Notes: generated by a model from the letters alone, not told the origin. A stretch of DNA of 18,581 nucleotides from Gallionellaceae bacterium UBA5126 (GCA_002414205.1 DHYQ01000111.1:4664-23244), one strand, 5' to 3'; numbered from the stretch's first letter, positions 8,500-14,656 are shown. Made by a program: numbers and translations.

Positions 8500-8590
8500 G
8501 GAGAGGTGGATGAGTGGTTTAAGTCGCACGCCTGGAAAGCGTGTTCAGGGTAATACCCTGACGGGGGTTCGAATCCCCCCTTCTCCGCCA
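8500..8590 (+). tRNA. tRNA-Ser (anticodon GGA)
   Basis: A complete 91-base class II tRNA. The acceptor stem is GGAGAGG (8500-8506) with CTTCTCC (8580-8586), including one G-U pair. Discriminator G and an encoded CCA follow at 8587-8590. The anticodon stem is CACGC (8527-8531) with GCGTG (8539-8543), and the loop gives anticodon GGA at 8534-8536, reading UCC and UCU. The long variable arm CAGGGT-AAT-ACCCTG confirms serine. The T arm is GGGGG-TTCGAAT-CCCCC. Its 3' end appears to be the integration site of the element to the right. Confidence 0.97.
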
Positions 8591-8593
8591 GAT
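8568..8593 (+). other. Proposed attL in the 3' end of tRNA-Ser
   Basis: The T loop to CCA end of the tRNA (TTCGA, 3 bases, CCCCCTTC, TCCG, CCAGAT) has a degraded counterpart at 16544-16565 (TTCGA, 3 bases, CCCCCTTC, CCAGAT). P4-type integrases typically recombine in tRNA 3' ends, and the integrase gene begins 183 bases further on. The exact crossover cannot be read. Confidence 0.5.
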
Positions 8594-8601
8594 AACTGTT
8601 T

Positions 8602-8686
8602 TAAGCGTTCCTAGTAATTCCAGCAAACCCGCACCGAATAACGGTTAGCGGGTTTTTTGTTGCCTAAGCGTTCCTAGTAATTCCAG
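8602..8686 (+). repeat. 22-bp direct repeat pair around the tRNA terminator
   Basis: A 22-base sequence beginning TAAGCGTTCCTAGTAA and ending TTCCAG occurs twice without mismatch, at 8602-8623 and 8665-8686, a period of 63 bases. The hairpin terminator lies between the copies. I found no third copy at the right end of the element. Confidence 0.85.
8625..8658 (+). terminator. Rho-independent terminator after tRNA-Ser
   Basis: AAACCCGC (8625-8632) pairs with GCGGGTTT (8648-8655), with an inner ACCG/CGGT helix, and runs into a T-tract to 8658. It ends the tRNA transcript and lies inside the proposed element. Confidence 0.8.
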
Positions 8687-8704
8687 TGGAAGCCGGAAAT
8701 AAAA

Positions 8705-8723
8705 GGGGGTATATTCGGGGGTA
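8705..8723 (+). promoter_or_regulatory. Paired GGGGGTA sites, left end (likely integrase arm sites)
   Basis: GGGGGTA occurs at 8705-8711 and 8717-8723, about one helical turn apart, just upstream of the integrase start. The same doublet, in the same orientation, lies at 16472-16489 near the right end. Short repeats near both ends are what arm-type integrase binding sites look like; they could also control int transcription. The assignment is an inference. Confidence 0.5.
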
Positions 8724-8775
8724 TGCGTCAATTCGATAAATTAATACCCCTCAATATAGCTACGAGAAGAACGCC

Positions 8776-10017
8776 ATGCCCCTGACTGATCTGGACGTAA
8801 AAAACGCCACCCCAAAAGAAAAACTCCACAAGCTGGCAGACGGCCACGGCCTGAATTTGTGGGTTTTCCCTAATGCTTCCAAGTATTGGCGCTTGAAGTA
8901 TCGCCATGCCGGGAAGGAAAAAACCCTTGCCTTGGGTGTGTACCCTGAAATAAGCCTGAAGGAAGCCCGGAAGCTGGCAGGGGAGGCGCGCAAGCAACTG
9001 GCCGTTGGGATAGACCCCAGCGCCGCCAGACAAGCCGCCAAGCGCGTGGAGCGCGTGGAAAGAATCAACCCCTTTGCCACGATTGCCCGCGAGTATCACG
9101 CCACGAAATCCCCCGAATGGACAGCCGGGCACGCCAAGCAATGGCTGGTCAACATGGAACGCCATGCCTTCCCGTTGATTGGGGATTGCGGCATTGCTGA
9201 CATTGAACCCATGCAGGTGCTGAAAGTGTTGCGCAACATGGAAGCCAAAGGCACGTTTGAAACCCGCGACCGCCTGAACCAGACCATAGGGGCCGTGTTT
9301 AAATACGCCATTGCCACCGGGCGGGCCAGATACAACCCGGCGGCGGATATTCGCACCGCACTGGCCACCGCCCCCAAGGCGCAAAACTTCGCCTGTATCC
9401 CCCATGAGGAACTGCCCGAATTCCTGCACCAGTTGAACCGCTACCACGAACGGGGGCACACCTCCCTGATTGCCATGACTGCACTGCGCTTGCTGATGCT
9501 GACGGCCACCCGTACCAGTGAAGTGCGCTTTGCCAAGTGGCAGGACTTTGACCTGGACAAAGGCTATTGGACGATTCCCGAAGAGCAGCAAGGGCGCAAG
9601 GGTAAGCAAGGCAAGCGCAAAGCCCACACCGTCCCGCTATCGCGTCAAGCCGTGGCCTTGCTGCGCGCATTGCATCCCCTGACCGGACACCGTGAGCAGG
9701 TATTCCCAAACCGCAACGACCCCACCAGAGTGATTACCGAAAACACCGTTTTGAAAATCATTGAGGGTATGGGCTACAAAGGCAGGATGACCGGCCACGG
9801 GTTTAGAAGTCTGGCCCGCTCCATGCTGGCCGAAATGGGCTACCGGCGCGAGGTACTGGAAGCCATGCTTTCGCACGCCATTGAAAACACCACCGAAGCC
9901 GCCTATGTGCGCACCACCTACCTGAAAGAACGCTGCGACATTATGCAGGTGTGGGCGGATCATCTGGATGCGGTAGCGGCTGGCAACATCATCCCGTTGC
10001 GACGTGAGGCGGCCTAG
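8776..10017 (+). CDS. int: P4-type tyrosine integrase
   Basis: A 413-residue site-specific recombinase of the phage P4/CP4-57 type, which inserts and excises the element. The N-terminus (MPLTDLDVKNATPKEKLHKL, then ADGHGLNLWVFPNASKYWRL and TLALGVYPEISLKEAR) is the arm-binding DUF4102 domain, residues about 1-90. A core-binding SAM-like domain follows (about 95-190). The catalytic domain has all expected residues: R246 (TATRTSEV), K282 (KAHTVPLS), H341-G-F-R344, H367 (LSHAIENT) and the nucleophile Y377 (AAYVR). Length and motifs are normal, so it should be active. It sits next to its tRNA target in the usual orientation, transcribed away from the tRNA. Two GGGGGTA sites lie upstream and may let it repress itself. 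Confidence 0.97.
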   Translation: MPLTDLDVKNATPKEKLHKLADGHGLNLWVFPNASKYWRLKYRHAGKEKTLALGVYPEISLKEARKLAGEARKQLAVGIDPSAARQAAKRVERVERINPFATIAREYHATKSPEWTAGHAKQWLVNMERHAFPLIGDCGIADIEPMQVLKVLRNMEAKGTFETRDRLNQTIGAVFKYAIATGRARYNPAADIRTALATAPKAQNFACIPHEELPEFLHQLNRYHERGHTSLIAMTALRLLMLTATRTSEVRFAKWQDFDLDKGYWTIPEEQQGRKGKQGKRKAHTVPLSRQAVALLRALHPLTGHREQVFPNRNDPTRVITENTVLKIIEGMGYKGRMTGHGFRSLARSMLAEMGYRREVLEAMLSHAIENTTEAAYVRTTYLKERCDIMQVWADHLDAVAAGNIIPLRREAA

Positions 10018-10036
10018 TTTGGAGTGCTGGAATTTT

Positions 10037-10054
10037 CCCCCAAAAGGGGTTTTT
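10037..10054 (+). terminator. Rho-independent terminator after int
   Basis: CCCCC (10037-10041), loop AAAA, GGGG (10046-10049), then TTTTT to 10054. It begins 19 bases after the integrase stop and separates int from the iteron region. Confidence 0.75.
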
Positions 10055-10062
10055 CGCACCTT

Positions 10063-10138
10063 TCCGCTACCCCCTAAAAATCCGCTACATCCGCTACAAA
10101 GTGCGAATTTTCAGCCGTTCATATCAAATCATATCAAA
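10063..10138 (+). repeat. Short direct repeats beside the left iteron block
   Basis: TCCGCTAC occurs three times (10063-10070, 10081-10088, 10090-10097). It is followed by a perfect AT-rich tandem 10-mer, TCATATCAAA (10119-10128 and 10129-10138). The TCCGCTAC cluster lies between TTCGCAC (10053-10059) and GTGCGAA (10101-10107), an inverted pair. Iteron-like repeats next to AT-rich 10-mers and the GTGGGACA block are the layout of a replication origin with an unwinding region. Confidence 0.6.
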
Positions 10139-10141
10139 AAA

Positions 10142-10237
10142 CGGTGGGACAGGTGGGACACGTGGGACAGCCTTTATCCATAAGGGTTTGCAGTGTCCCA
10201 CCAGCATAAAAACAAGGTGGGACACGGTGGGACAAAC
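10142..10237 (+). repeat. 96-bp iteron block, left copy (candidate origin)
   Basis: The block holds GTGGGACA five times in direct orientation and once inverted (TGTCCCAC near 10194). It has a central CCTTTATCCATAAGG-like palindrome. The reverse complement of 14635-14730 matches it over all 96 bases with seven differences and no gaps. The two copies flank the replication operon in inverted orientation. Origin function is an inference from iterons plus the adjacent primase and helicase genes, in analogy with the type I iterons of phage P4 ori and crr. Confidence 0.7.
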
Positions 10238-10245
10238 TGAGTTAT

Positions 10246-10533
10246 TCAGCCCTTCCAGCCTTCAAAATCAGCGCAATCAATACCCAACGCCGCCGCCTTG
10301 CGCACAAAGTCCGCCTGACTGGCGGGAGGTTGCCCGCGCAGGTATTTTTTGTGTTCCCGCTGTAGCCATTGCATAAGCAGGGCGTATTTGCGGATAGTCT
10401 CCCTGAAGGCATTGCGCGATGATCTGGCCTTGCCTTCGGGTGTGCGTGGCCCGGTGCTTTGTTGCCATGGTTTCCAGCGGCGAATGGCCGCCGCTTGCTT
10501 CGCCCGTCTTTCGTCTGTCCAACCGTTTGCCAT
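10246..10533 (-). CDS. Small conserved protein with TGPRTPEGKARSSRNA motif, function unknown
   Basis: A 95-residue basic protein on the minus strand starting MANGWTDERRAKQAAAIRRW. ATG 10533 is chosen because AAAGG lies just upstream; longer starts at 10548 or 10638 lack one and add unconserved residues. The segment STGPRTPEGKARSSRNAF (about residues 26-43) is a motif I know from many small phage and plasmid proteins without known function (usually followed by KHG or RHG; here FRE). The rest is helical and charged, with no metal site or membrane segment. It is the only minus-strand gene of the element and diverges from the AlpA operon. Its 3' end abuts the left iteron block. It may bind DNA, but I see no recognisable fold. 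Confidence 0.75.
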   Translation of the reverse strand: MANGWTDERRAKQAAAIRRWKPWQQSTGPRTPEGKARSSRNAFRETIRKYALLMQWLQREHKKYLRGQPPASQADFVRKAAALGIDCADFEGWKG

Positions 10534-10588
10534 GTTGTTGCCTTTCATTAGTTCGTTTGTTGTTTTTTTGCCACGCCATTGCATTTTA

Positions 10589-10607
10589 GTGCGCGGAAAT
10601 TGCGCAC
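10589..10607. promoter_or_regulatory. Palindrome GTGCGC-N7-GCGCAC upstream of the minus-strand gene
   Basis: GTGCGC (10589-10594) and GCGCAC (10602-10607) are perfect inverted halves around GGAAATT, 56 bases before the 10533 start. The GCGC...AAATT...GCGC pattern resembles the operator-like palindrome at 10807-10826, so one regulator might bind both. Between 10608 and 10769 I see only AT-rich leader DNA with T-runs and scattered GCGC halves. Confidence 0.4.
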
Positions 10608-10769
10608 CATTGGTCAGATTTCCCCCCAAAAGGCACACATAAAGCGCAGCATCATTATGATTATAAGGAGTTTTTTATTTGCGCGCCCGGTCAGATAATG
10701 CGCAGTTTTTCACCTGTTTTTTTTGCATTGGACGCTGTTTTTTTCTGTTGCGACTTTTACTAGTATCTG

Positions 10770-10797
10770 TTGACACGCAAAGTAGTTCTGGTATAAT
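10770..10797 (+). promoter_or_regulatory. Perfect-consensus sigma70 promoter of the AlpA-replication operon
   Basis: TTGACA (10770-10775), 16-base spacer, TATAAT (10792-10797). Both hexamers match consensus fully, which is rare. The start site should fall near 10804, giving a leader of about 100 bases before alpA. Without repression it should be very strong. Confidence 0.9.
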
Positions 10798-10806
10798 GAA
10801 AAGTTT

Positions 10807-10826
10807 AGCGCAAAAAAATTTGCGCT
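10807..10826. promoter_or_regulatory. 20-bp perfect palindrome over the transcription start (candidate operator)
   Basis: AGCGCAAA (10807-10814), AAAA, TTTGCGCT (10819-10826). It covers roughly +3 to +22 of the strong promoter, where a bound repressor would block initiation. It could also form a stable hairpin at the 5' end of the transcript. AlpA or a host or helper-phage repressor are possible binders. Confidence 0.65.
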
Positions 10827-10905
10827 ACCTGTGTTTGTTCGCCTAAAATTCCTTTTGGTGCTGGGGGAATCCTCCTTCCCGGTCATTTCATAAGGAAAAC
10901 GCTAA

Positions 10906-11235
10906 ATGCTCAAAGAACAACAAAACGCGCCCGCGCTTGTCCCATTCTCCCCAGTATCGCCCCCACGCCTGATCCGCCGCCCTGAAGTTGAACACCTCAC
11001 TGGATTGACACGTAGTGGGATTTACGAACGCATGGCACGATCTGGCTTCCCAAAACCCGTAGAGCTGGGGGCGAATTCTTGCGCATGGGTGGAATCTGAG
11101 GTTAACCAATGGATTGCCGAACGGATTGCAGCGGGACGGCGGGACGTTGGGGGCAATTCGCCTACCCTGGACAACGGGCAGAAACGGCGCGGAAGGCCGC
11201 CCAAAGGGGGAAAGACTGGGGAGGGCGCGCAATGA
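10906..11235 (+). CDS. AlpA-family phage transcriptional regulator
   Basis: A 109-residue protein whose residues 21-75 (RLIRRPEVEHLTGLTRSGIY, ERMARSGFPKPVELGANSCA, WVESEVNQWIAERI) form the AlpA winged-helix domain. AlpA and P4 Vis proteins activate or repress satellite promoters and can act as excision factors for P4-type integrases. The C-terminal tail has KRRGRPPKGG (93-102), which contains an AT-hook core (RGRP), uncommon in this family. A ribosome site AAGGA (10892-10896) lies 9 bases before the ATG; a TCCTT at about 10873 could pair with it. The stop overlaps the next start (ATGA 11232-11235). It is first in the operon, so it probably controls its own promoter or that of int. Confidence 0.93.
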   Translation: MLKEQQNAPALVPFSPVSPPRLIRRPEVEHLTGLTRSGIYERMARSGFPKPVELGANSCAWVESEVNQWIAERIAAGRRDVGGNSPTLDNGQKRRGRPPKGGKTGEGAQ

Positions 11236-11585
11236 TGACGCTTTACTACCAGCTACGTTTTGCGCTACAGTTCGGACAGGTGCTTAGAAAACACCTCAAA
11301 CAGCGGAATCCGCACCCGACAGCCCAGCGGTTTTTTTACGTCCATGGTTTCTCCTATGGGCGGGATGTGGCAAGCAATACAAGACCCGCAAGGGGAATCC
11401 TGCCAGCCTTCTGTTTGAGGTTTTCTAACGTCCCGCCCGCCCGCGTAGAAACGGGTAAAACTCAAACAGGAGTCGCAACCATGCGTAAAAATCACGCCCG
11501 TGCTTTGGCACGTCTAGCCCTTTCCCGCGTTTCCATCATCCGCGCCCGTGTTGTCGCATCCAGCCGCAAAGGGGGGCGGCAATGA
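11232..11585 (+). CDS. Small basic ORF overlapping the leader RNA; Icd/Kil-like position
   Basis: 117 residues from MMTLYYQLRFALQFGQVLRK. It overlaps alpA by ATGA at its start and the CHC2 gene by ATGA at its end. Much of it lies across the folded RNA at 11358-11438, so codon content may be dictated by RNA structure. A second, better start is ATG 11481 with AGGAG 8 bases upstream, giving a 34-residue very basic peptide (MRKNHARALARLALSRVSII...). That start is the one the antisense segment would mask. In P1 and P4, small cell-killing ORFs (icd, kil) sit in this position behind C4/CI RNA; sequence similarity to them is not evident to me. The frame is probably translated, but which start is used, and the function, are unknown. 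Confidence 0.5.
   Translation: MMTLYYQLRFALQFGQVLRKHLKQRNPHPTAQRFFYVHGFSYGRDVASNTRPARGILPAFCLRFSNVPPARVETGKTQTGVATMRKNHARALARLALSRVSIIRARVVASSRKGGRQ
11284..11303 (+). promoter_or_regulatory. Upstream pairing site A of the leader RNA
   Basis: TTAGAAAACACCTCAAACAG is complementary to segment B (11411-11428) along 18 paired bases with a 2-base bulge. It sits about 55 bases before the folded RNA and 28 bases before a T7 tract. Confidence 0.6.
11310..11337 (+). terminator. Weak candidate attenuator between site A and the folded RNA
   Basis: CCGC (11310-11313) can pair with GCGG (11327-11330), which runs directly into seven T residues. The stem is only four pairs with a 13-base loop, so alone it is poor. 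An alternative pairing, GCGG-AAT-CCGC, competes with it, and pairing of site A could shift the balance. Confidence 0.3.
11358..11438 (+). ncRNA. C4-like antisense regulatory RNA (candidate)
   Basis: GGGCGGGATGT (11358-11368) pairs with ACGTCCCGCCC (11428-11438) in an 11-pair helix with one G-U. It encloses a domain of about 59 bases with an inner GGCA (11369-11372)/TGCC (11401-11404) stem. The single-stranded arm 11411-11428 (segment B) complements both an upstream site A (11284-11303) and a downstream site C (11456-11472) that contains the AGGAG of ATG 11481. The size, closing helix and double complementarity match C4 of P1/P7 and CI RNA of P4, which are processed from the leader of the operon they silence. 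It would lower expression of the small ORF and the coupled primase and helicase genes. The family assignment is by hand folding only. Confidence 0.6.
11456..11472 (+). promoter_or_regulatory. Downstream pairing site C covering a Shine-Dalgarno
   Basis: The core AAAACTCAAACAG (11457-11469) pairs with segment B with one bulged G. It runs directly into AGGAG (11468-11472), 8 bases before ATG 11481. Pairing would cover the start of the ribosome site. Confidence 0.6.
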
Positions 11586-11956
11586 GCAGCGCCTATTACG
11601 TTGCCCAGCAAGTCAACAAAGCCCGACAAGCCCAAGCCGTGCGCAACGCCCAGCACGCCCAAGCCCAACGGCAAACGCAATCCCGCTTTGATCGTTCCCG
11701 CTTGCCTAACCCGGTGGAATACTACGCCGCCCAAGGCATCGCCCTTAAAGGCCAGGGCCAATGGCGTAATGCCCTTTGTCCCTTCCACGAAGACAGCAAA
11801 CCCAGCCTACGCGTGCGCATTGAAAACGGCGCATTCTGCTGTATGGCGTGCGGGGCCAAGGGCGGCGACGTGCTGGCCTTCCATATCAAACGCCACGGCC
11901 TGAGCTTCAAAGCGGCGGCGATTGCCCTTGGTGCGTGGAAAGGCGGTTCACGATGA
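11582..11956 (+). CDS. CHC2 zinc-finger protein (primase zinc-binding domain)
   Basis: A 124-residue protein with a CHC2 zinc finger: C66-P-F-H69 (NALCPFHEDSKPSLRV) and C87-x2-C90 (CCMACGAKGGDV), ending in LAFHIKRHGLSFKAAAIAL. In DnaG-type primases this domain reads the template and starts primers. Here the catalytic Toprim part is absent from this protein and appears to be supplied by the 809-residue protein two genes downstream. The first 40 residues are glutamine- and alanine-rich, probably a helical linker. It overlaps both neighbours by ATGA, so its translation depends on the regulated small ORF before it. It belongs to the element's replication machinery. Confidence 0.92.
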   Translation: MSSAYYVAQQVNKARQAQAVRNAQHAQAQRQTQSRFDRSRLPNPVEYYAAQGIALKGQGQWRNALCPFHEDSKPSLRVRIENGAFCCMACGAKGGDVLAFHIKRHGLSFKAAAIALGAWKGGSR

Positions 11957-12165
11957 AGCAGCCCATTAAATTACTACCCTGCCCCTTTTGCGGGCGTGCG
12001 GTGGAAGTCATGGCAGACGATAACGGCGGCTCACGCAACCATCCGCACCCGGTTTACTGGATTGAATGCCGCACGTTCATTTGCGACGGCCTAAAGACCG
12101 GCAAATTCACCAGCCAAAGCGACCTTGCCGAATACTGGAATAACCGCGCAGGGGGTACGCAATGA
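11953..12165 (+). CDS. Lar-like zinc-ribbon protein
   Basis: 70 residues beginning MKQPIKLLPCPFCGRAVEVM. The N-terminal LPCPFCG and the C-terminal LAEYWNNRAG are the conserved ends of Lar/restriction-alleviation-type small proteins, named for the Rac prophage protein that dampens type I restriction. The second metal pair is unusual: after C10-x2-C13 come only WIECRTFICDG, two cysteines four residues apart rather than CxxC. Zinc binding by a complete ribbon is therefore uncertain. ATGA overlaps link it to the CHC2 gene before and the helicase gene after. Protection of the element from host restriction is a reasonable guess; a helper role in replication is equally possible. Confidence 0.75.
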   Translation: MKQPIKLLPCPFCGRAVEVMADDNGGSRNHPHPVYWIECRTFICDGLKTGKFTSQSDLAEYWNNRAGGTQ

Positions 12166-14591
12166 CCCAGCCCACCCTTGAGCAAGTGAAGCACTACGCG
12201 GCGCAGCTTGCCCGCTATGCCACGATTGCCAGCGTAGATAGCAAAGCCCTGCACACCTACAAAACCCCCGAAGGTGAACCGCTTTACTGGCGCATCCGCC
12301 TGAAGTGCAGCCGCAACGGTGATAAGTTCATCCGCCCCTTTATGTGGAACGGCACGGCCTTTGAAAACAAGGAACCACCCGCCCCACCGGAAGGCAAACC
12401 GCTGTACGGTTTGGAGCGGCTGACTACACACCCCGAAGCCGTGGTGATTATCACGGAAGGCGAAATAGCGGCGGACGCATTGAACCGGCTGTTTAGCCAA
12501 TTGGACATTTGGGAGAAACCCAACTTTGTGGCCCTGACCAGCGGCGGCGCACAAAGTGCGAAGGCGGCGGACTGGCAACCACTGGCCGGGCGGACTGTTT
12601 ACGTTTTCCCAGATAATGACGATCCGGGGGCGCAGTATGGCCTGGACGTGGTGCAAGCCTTGCAAGGGATTGCCCATAGCGCGGCGGTGCTGGATATTGC
12701 TCCGTTGAACCTGCCCCCCAAGGGTGACGCGGTGGAATGGTTGCAGGACGGTGGAACGCTGGGCGGCCTGATGGAACGGATGAGCGCCGCCGATAATGTG
12801 GCCACACCTGACAACACGCAACCCGCCCCAGTTCCTGCACCCAACACATCCGACAGCATCGCCACACCTACCCCACCCGGCGACGGTGAAGCGTCGTTTT
12901 GCGAGTACGGCAGCGGGCGTTTCGAGCTGGCCGCGCATGGTGTGTCCTACATTGGCACAGACAAGGACGGCAACGAAGCCGCGCCGCGCTGGCTTTGTTC
13001 GCCCTTGCGTGTGGTAGCCATGACACGGGACGCCAAAAGCGGCGAATGGGGGCGGCTGCTGGAATGGTTTGATGAAGACAATGTGCGGCATCAATGGGCT
13101 ATGCCCATGGAGCTACTGCAAGGCGACGGCGGCGACGTGCGGCGCGAACTGGCCCGGCTGGGGCTGTCTATTGCCCCCAGCAAGGCGGCGCGTGATTTGC
13201 TGGCCTCTTATGTGCAAGTGTGGCCGGTAGATTCGCGGGCGCGGTGTGTGGAGCGTCTGGGCTGGCATGGGGCGGTGTATGTCACCCCGGATGAATCCAT
13301 CGGGCAGGATGATGAAATAGTCGTTTTCCAGAATGCGCACGCAATCGAGCCAGCCTTTGCGGTATCGGGCACGGCGGCACAATGGCGCGATTCTGTGGCA
13401 GCACTGGCGGCGGGTAATTCGCGGCTGGTGTTTGCCCTGTCCGTGGCCTTCGCCGGGGCGCTGGCTGACGTGGTGGGCGAAGATTCGGGCGGCTTTCATT
13501 TGCGCGGCGGTTCATCATCCGGCAAAAGCACGGCACTGAAGGCGGCGGCCTCCGTGTGGGGCGACCCGGCCACTTATCCCCGGCTATGGCGGGCAACTGC
13601 CAACGGTTTGGAAGGGCTGGCCTCATTGCATAACGACGGGCTGCTGATTCTGGATGAACTGAGCCAGATAGACCCAAGGGAAGCGGGCGAAGCGGCCTAC
13701 CTGCTGGCAAATGGTCAAGGCAAGGCGCGTGCATCCCGTAGCGGTACGGCCCGGCAATCGGCGCGCTGGCGGCTGCTGTTTTTGTCTGCGGGTGAAGAAT
13801 CCCTAACCGCCCTCATGGCGCGAGTAGGCAAGAAAGCCAACGCCGGGCAGGAAATCCGCCTTGCTGACGTTGAAGCCGACGCGGGGGCGGGCATGGGGGC
13901 ATTCGAGGTGCTGCACCATCAACCCAGCCCGGCGGCGCTGGCCTTGGCCGTCAAGGATGCAGCAACCCGCTATCACGGCGCGGTGGGTGTGCAATGGCTG
14001 CGCCGGATCGTGGCAGACCGCACCACACTGGCGGATTCTACCGAGGCACGCATCCAGCAATTCGTGGCGGAATGTGTCCCCGCAAATGCGGCGGGGCAGG
14101 TGTTGCGTGTGGCAAGGCGTTTTGCCTTGGTTGCGGTAGCTGGGGAGCTGGCGACGCGCTACGGCCTGACCGGCTGGCCGGAAGGTGAAGCCCGGACAGC
14201 GGCGAAAAAATGCTTTACCGCATGGCTGGAAGCCTTCGGGGGGTGTGGCAACCGCGAAGAGCGCGCCATTCTGGAGCAAGTGCGGGCGTTCTTCGAGGCG
14301 CACGGGGCCAGCCGTTTTGAGGATATGAACGCCAAAGAGCAACGTATCCCGAACCGGGCGGGCGTTATCCGCCATACGGCGGACGGCACGCCGGAATATC
14401 TGGTTTTCCCCGAAGCCTTCAAGCGCGAAGTCTGCCAAGGCTTTGACCAAAAGGCCGCAACACAGGCACTAATGAGCGCCGGATGGATAACCCCCGGCAA
14501 TGATGGGAAAGCATCGCAAAAGCCGCGCATCGCTGGCATGGGGCCGACCCGTTGCTATGTCTTTAACGGGAAAATGTGGGCGGGAGAATAG
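12162..14591 (+). CDS. Toprim-DUF927 primase/helicase of the element
   Basis: An 809-residue replication protein. Residues about 90-195 form a Toprim domain: E99-G-E101 (IITEGEIAADAL) and D151-N-D153-D154-PGAQYG, the metal-binding residues of primases. A proline- and threonine-rich linker follows (about 210-235). The DUF927 region runs from about 245 to 560 with Walker A G449-GSSSGKST457 (K455) and Walker B LLILD498-E499-LSQID. The C-terminal part (SAGEESLTALMARVGKKANA, then helical to the WITPGNDGKASQKPRIAG end) is typical of the family. It should unwind DNA and, with the CHC2 protein, make primers at the element's origin. It lies between the two inverted iteron blocks, the second starting within 50 bases of its stop. 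Last gene of the ATGA chain. Confidence 0.93.
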   Translation: MTQPTLEQVKHYAAQLARYATIASVDSKALHTYKTPEGEPLYWRIRLKCSRNGDKFIRPFMWNGTAFENKEPPAPPEGKPLYGLERLTTHPEAVVIITEGEIAADALNRLFSQLDIWEKPNFVALTSGGAQSAKAADWQPLAGRTVYVFPDNDDPGAQYGLDVVQALQGIAHSAAVLDIAPLNLPPKGDAVEWLQDGGTLGGLMERMSAADNVATPDNTQPAPVPAPNTSDSIATPTPPGDGEASFCEYGSGRFELAAHGVSYIGTDKDGNEAAPRWLCSPLRVVAMTRDAKSGEWGRLLEWFDEDNVRHQWAMPMELLQGDGGDVRRELARLGLSIAPSKAARDLLASYVQVWPVDSRARCVERLGWHGAVYVTPDESIGQDDEIVVFQNAHAIEPAFAVSGTAAQWRDSVAALAAGNSRLVFALSVAFAGALADVVGEDSGGFHLRGGSSSGKSTALKAAASVWGDPATYPRLWRATANGLEGLASLHNDGLLILDELSQIDPREAGEAAYLLANGQGKARASRSGTARQSARWRLLFLSAGEESLTALMARVGKKANAGQEIRLADVEADAGAGMGAFEVLHHQPSPAALALAVKDAATRYHGAVGVQWLRRIVADRTTLADSTEARIQQFVAECVPANAAGQVLRVARRFALVAVAGELATRYGLTGWPEGEARTAAKKCFTAWLEAFGGCGNREERAILEQVRAFFEAHGASRFEDMNAKEQRIPNRAGVIRHTADGTPEYLVFPEAFKREVCQGFDQKAATQALMSAGWITPGNDGKASQKPRIAGMGPTRCYVFNGKMWAGE

Positions 14592-14612
14592 CGAATCAGA
14601 CGGGGGCGGGCG

Positions 14613-14656
14613 GTTTGTCCCACCGTGTCCCCCCGTTTGTCCCACCGTGTCCCACC
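14613..14656 (-). repeat. Tandem 22-bp iteron pair at the right block
   Basis: A 22-base unit starting GTTTGTCCCACCGTGTCCC occurs at 14613-14634 and again at 14635-14656 with one mismatch near the end. It adds further inverted GTGGGACA sites outside the 96-bp repeat; the left block has no such extension. Confidence 0.75.

Noticed and set aside
10023..10032. TGCTGGAATT as an inverted partner of the 22-bp repeat's end (AATTCCAGCA)
   Set aside because: Only ten bases match, with no further similarity; chance is likely in a window this size.
10142..10237. Iteron block considered as a CRISPR array or transposon terminal repeat
   Set aside because: Units are 8-10 bases with almost no spacers, unlike CRISPR. 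No transposase lies between the two inverted copies, and they are placed around replication genes.
10101..10376. Reading frame across the left iteron block, with a similar translation on the minus strand at 14469-14768
   Set aside because: The protein similarity comes from the DNA repeat itself. Neither frame has a ribosome site, and both run over iterons and the ends of neighbouring genes.
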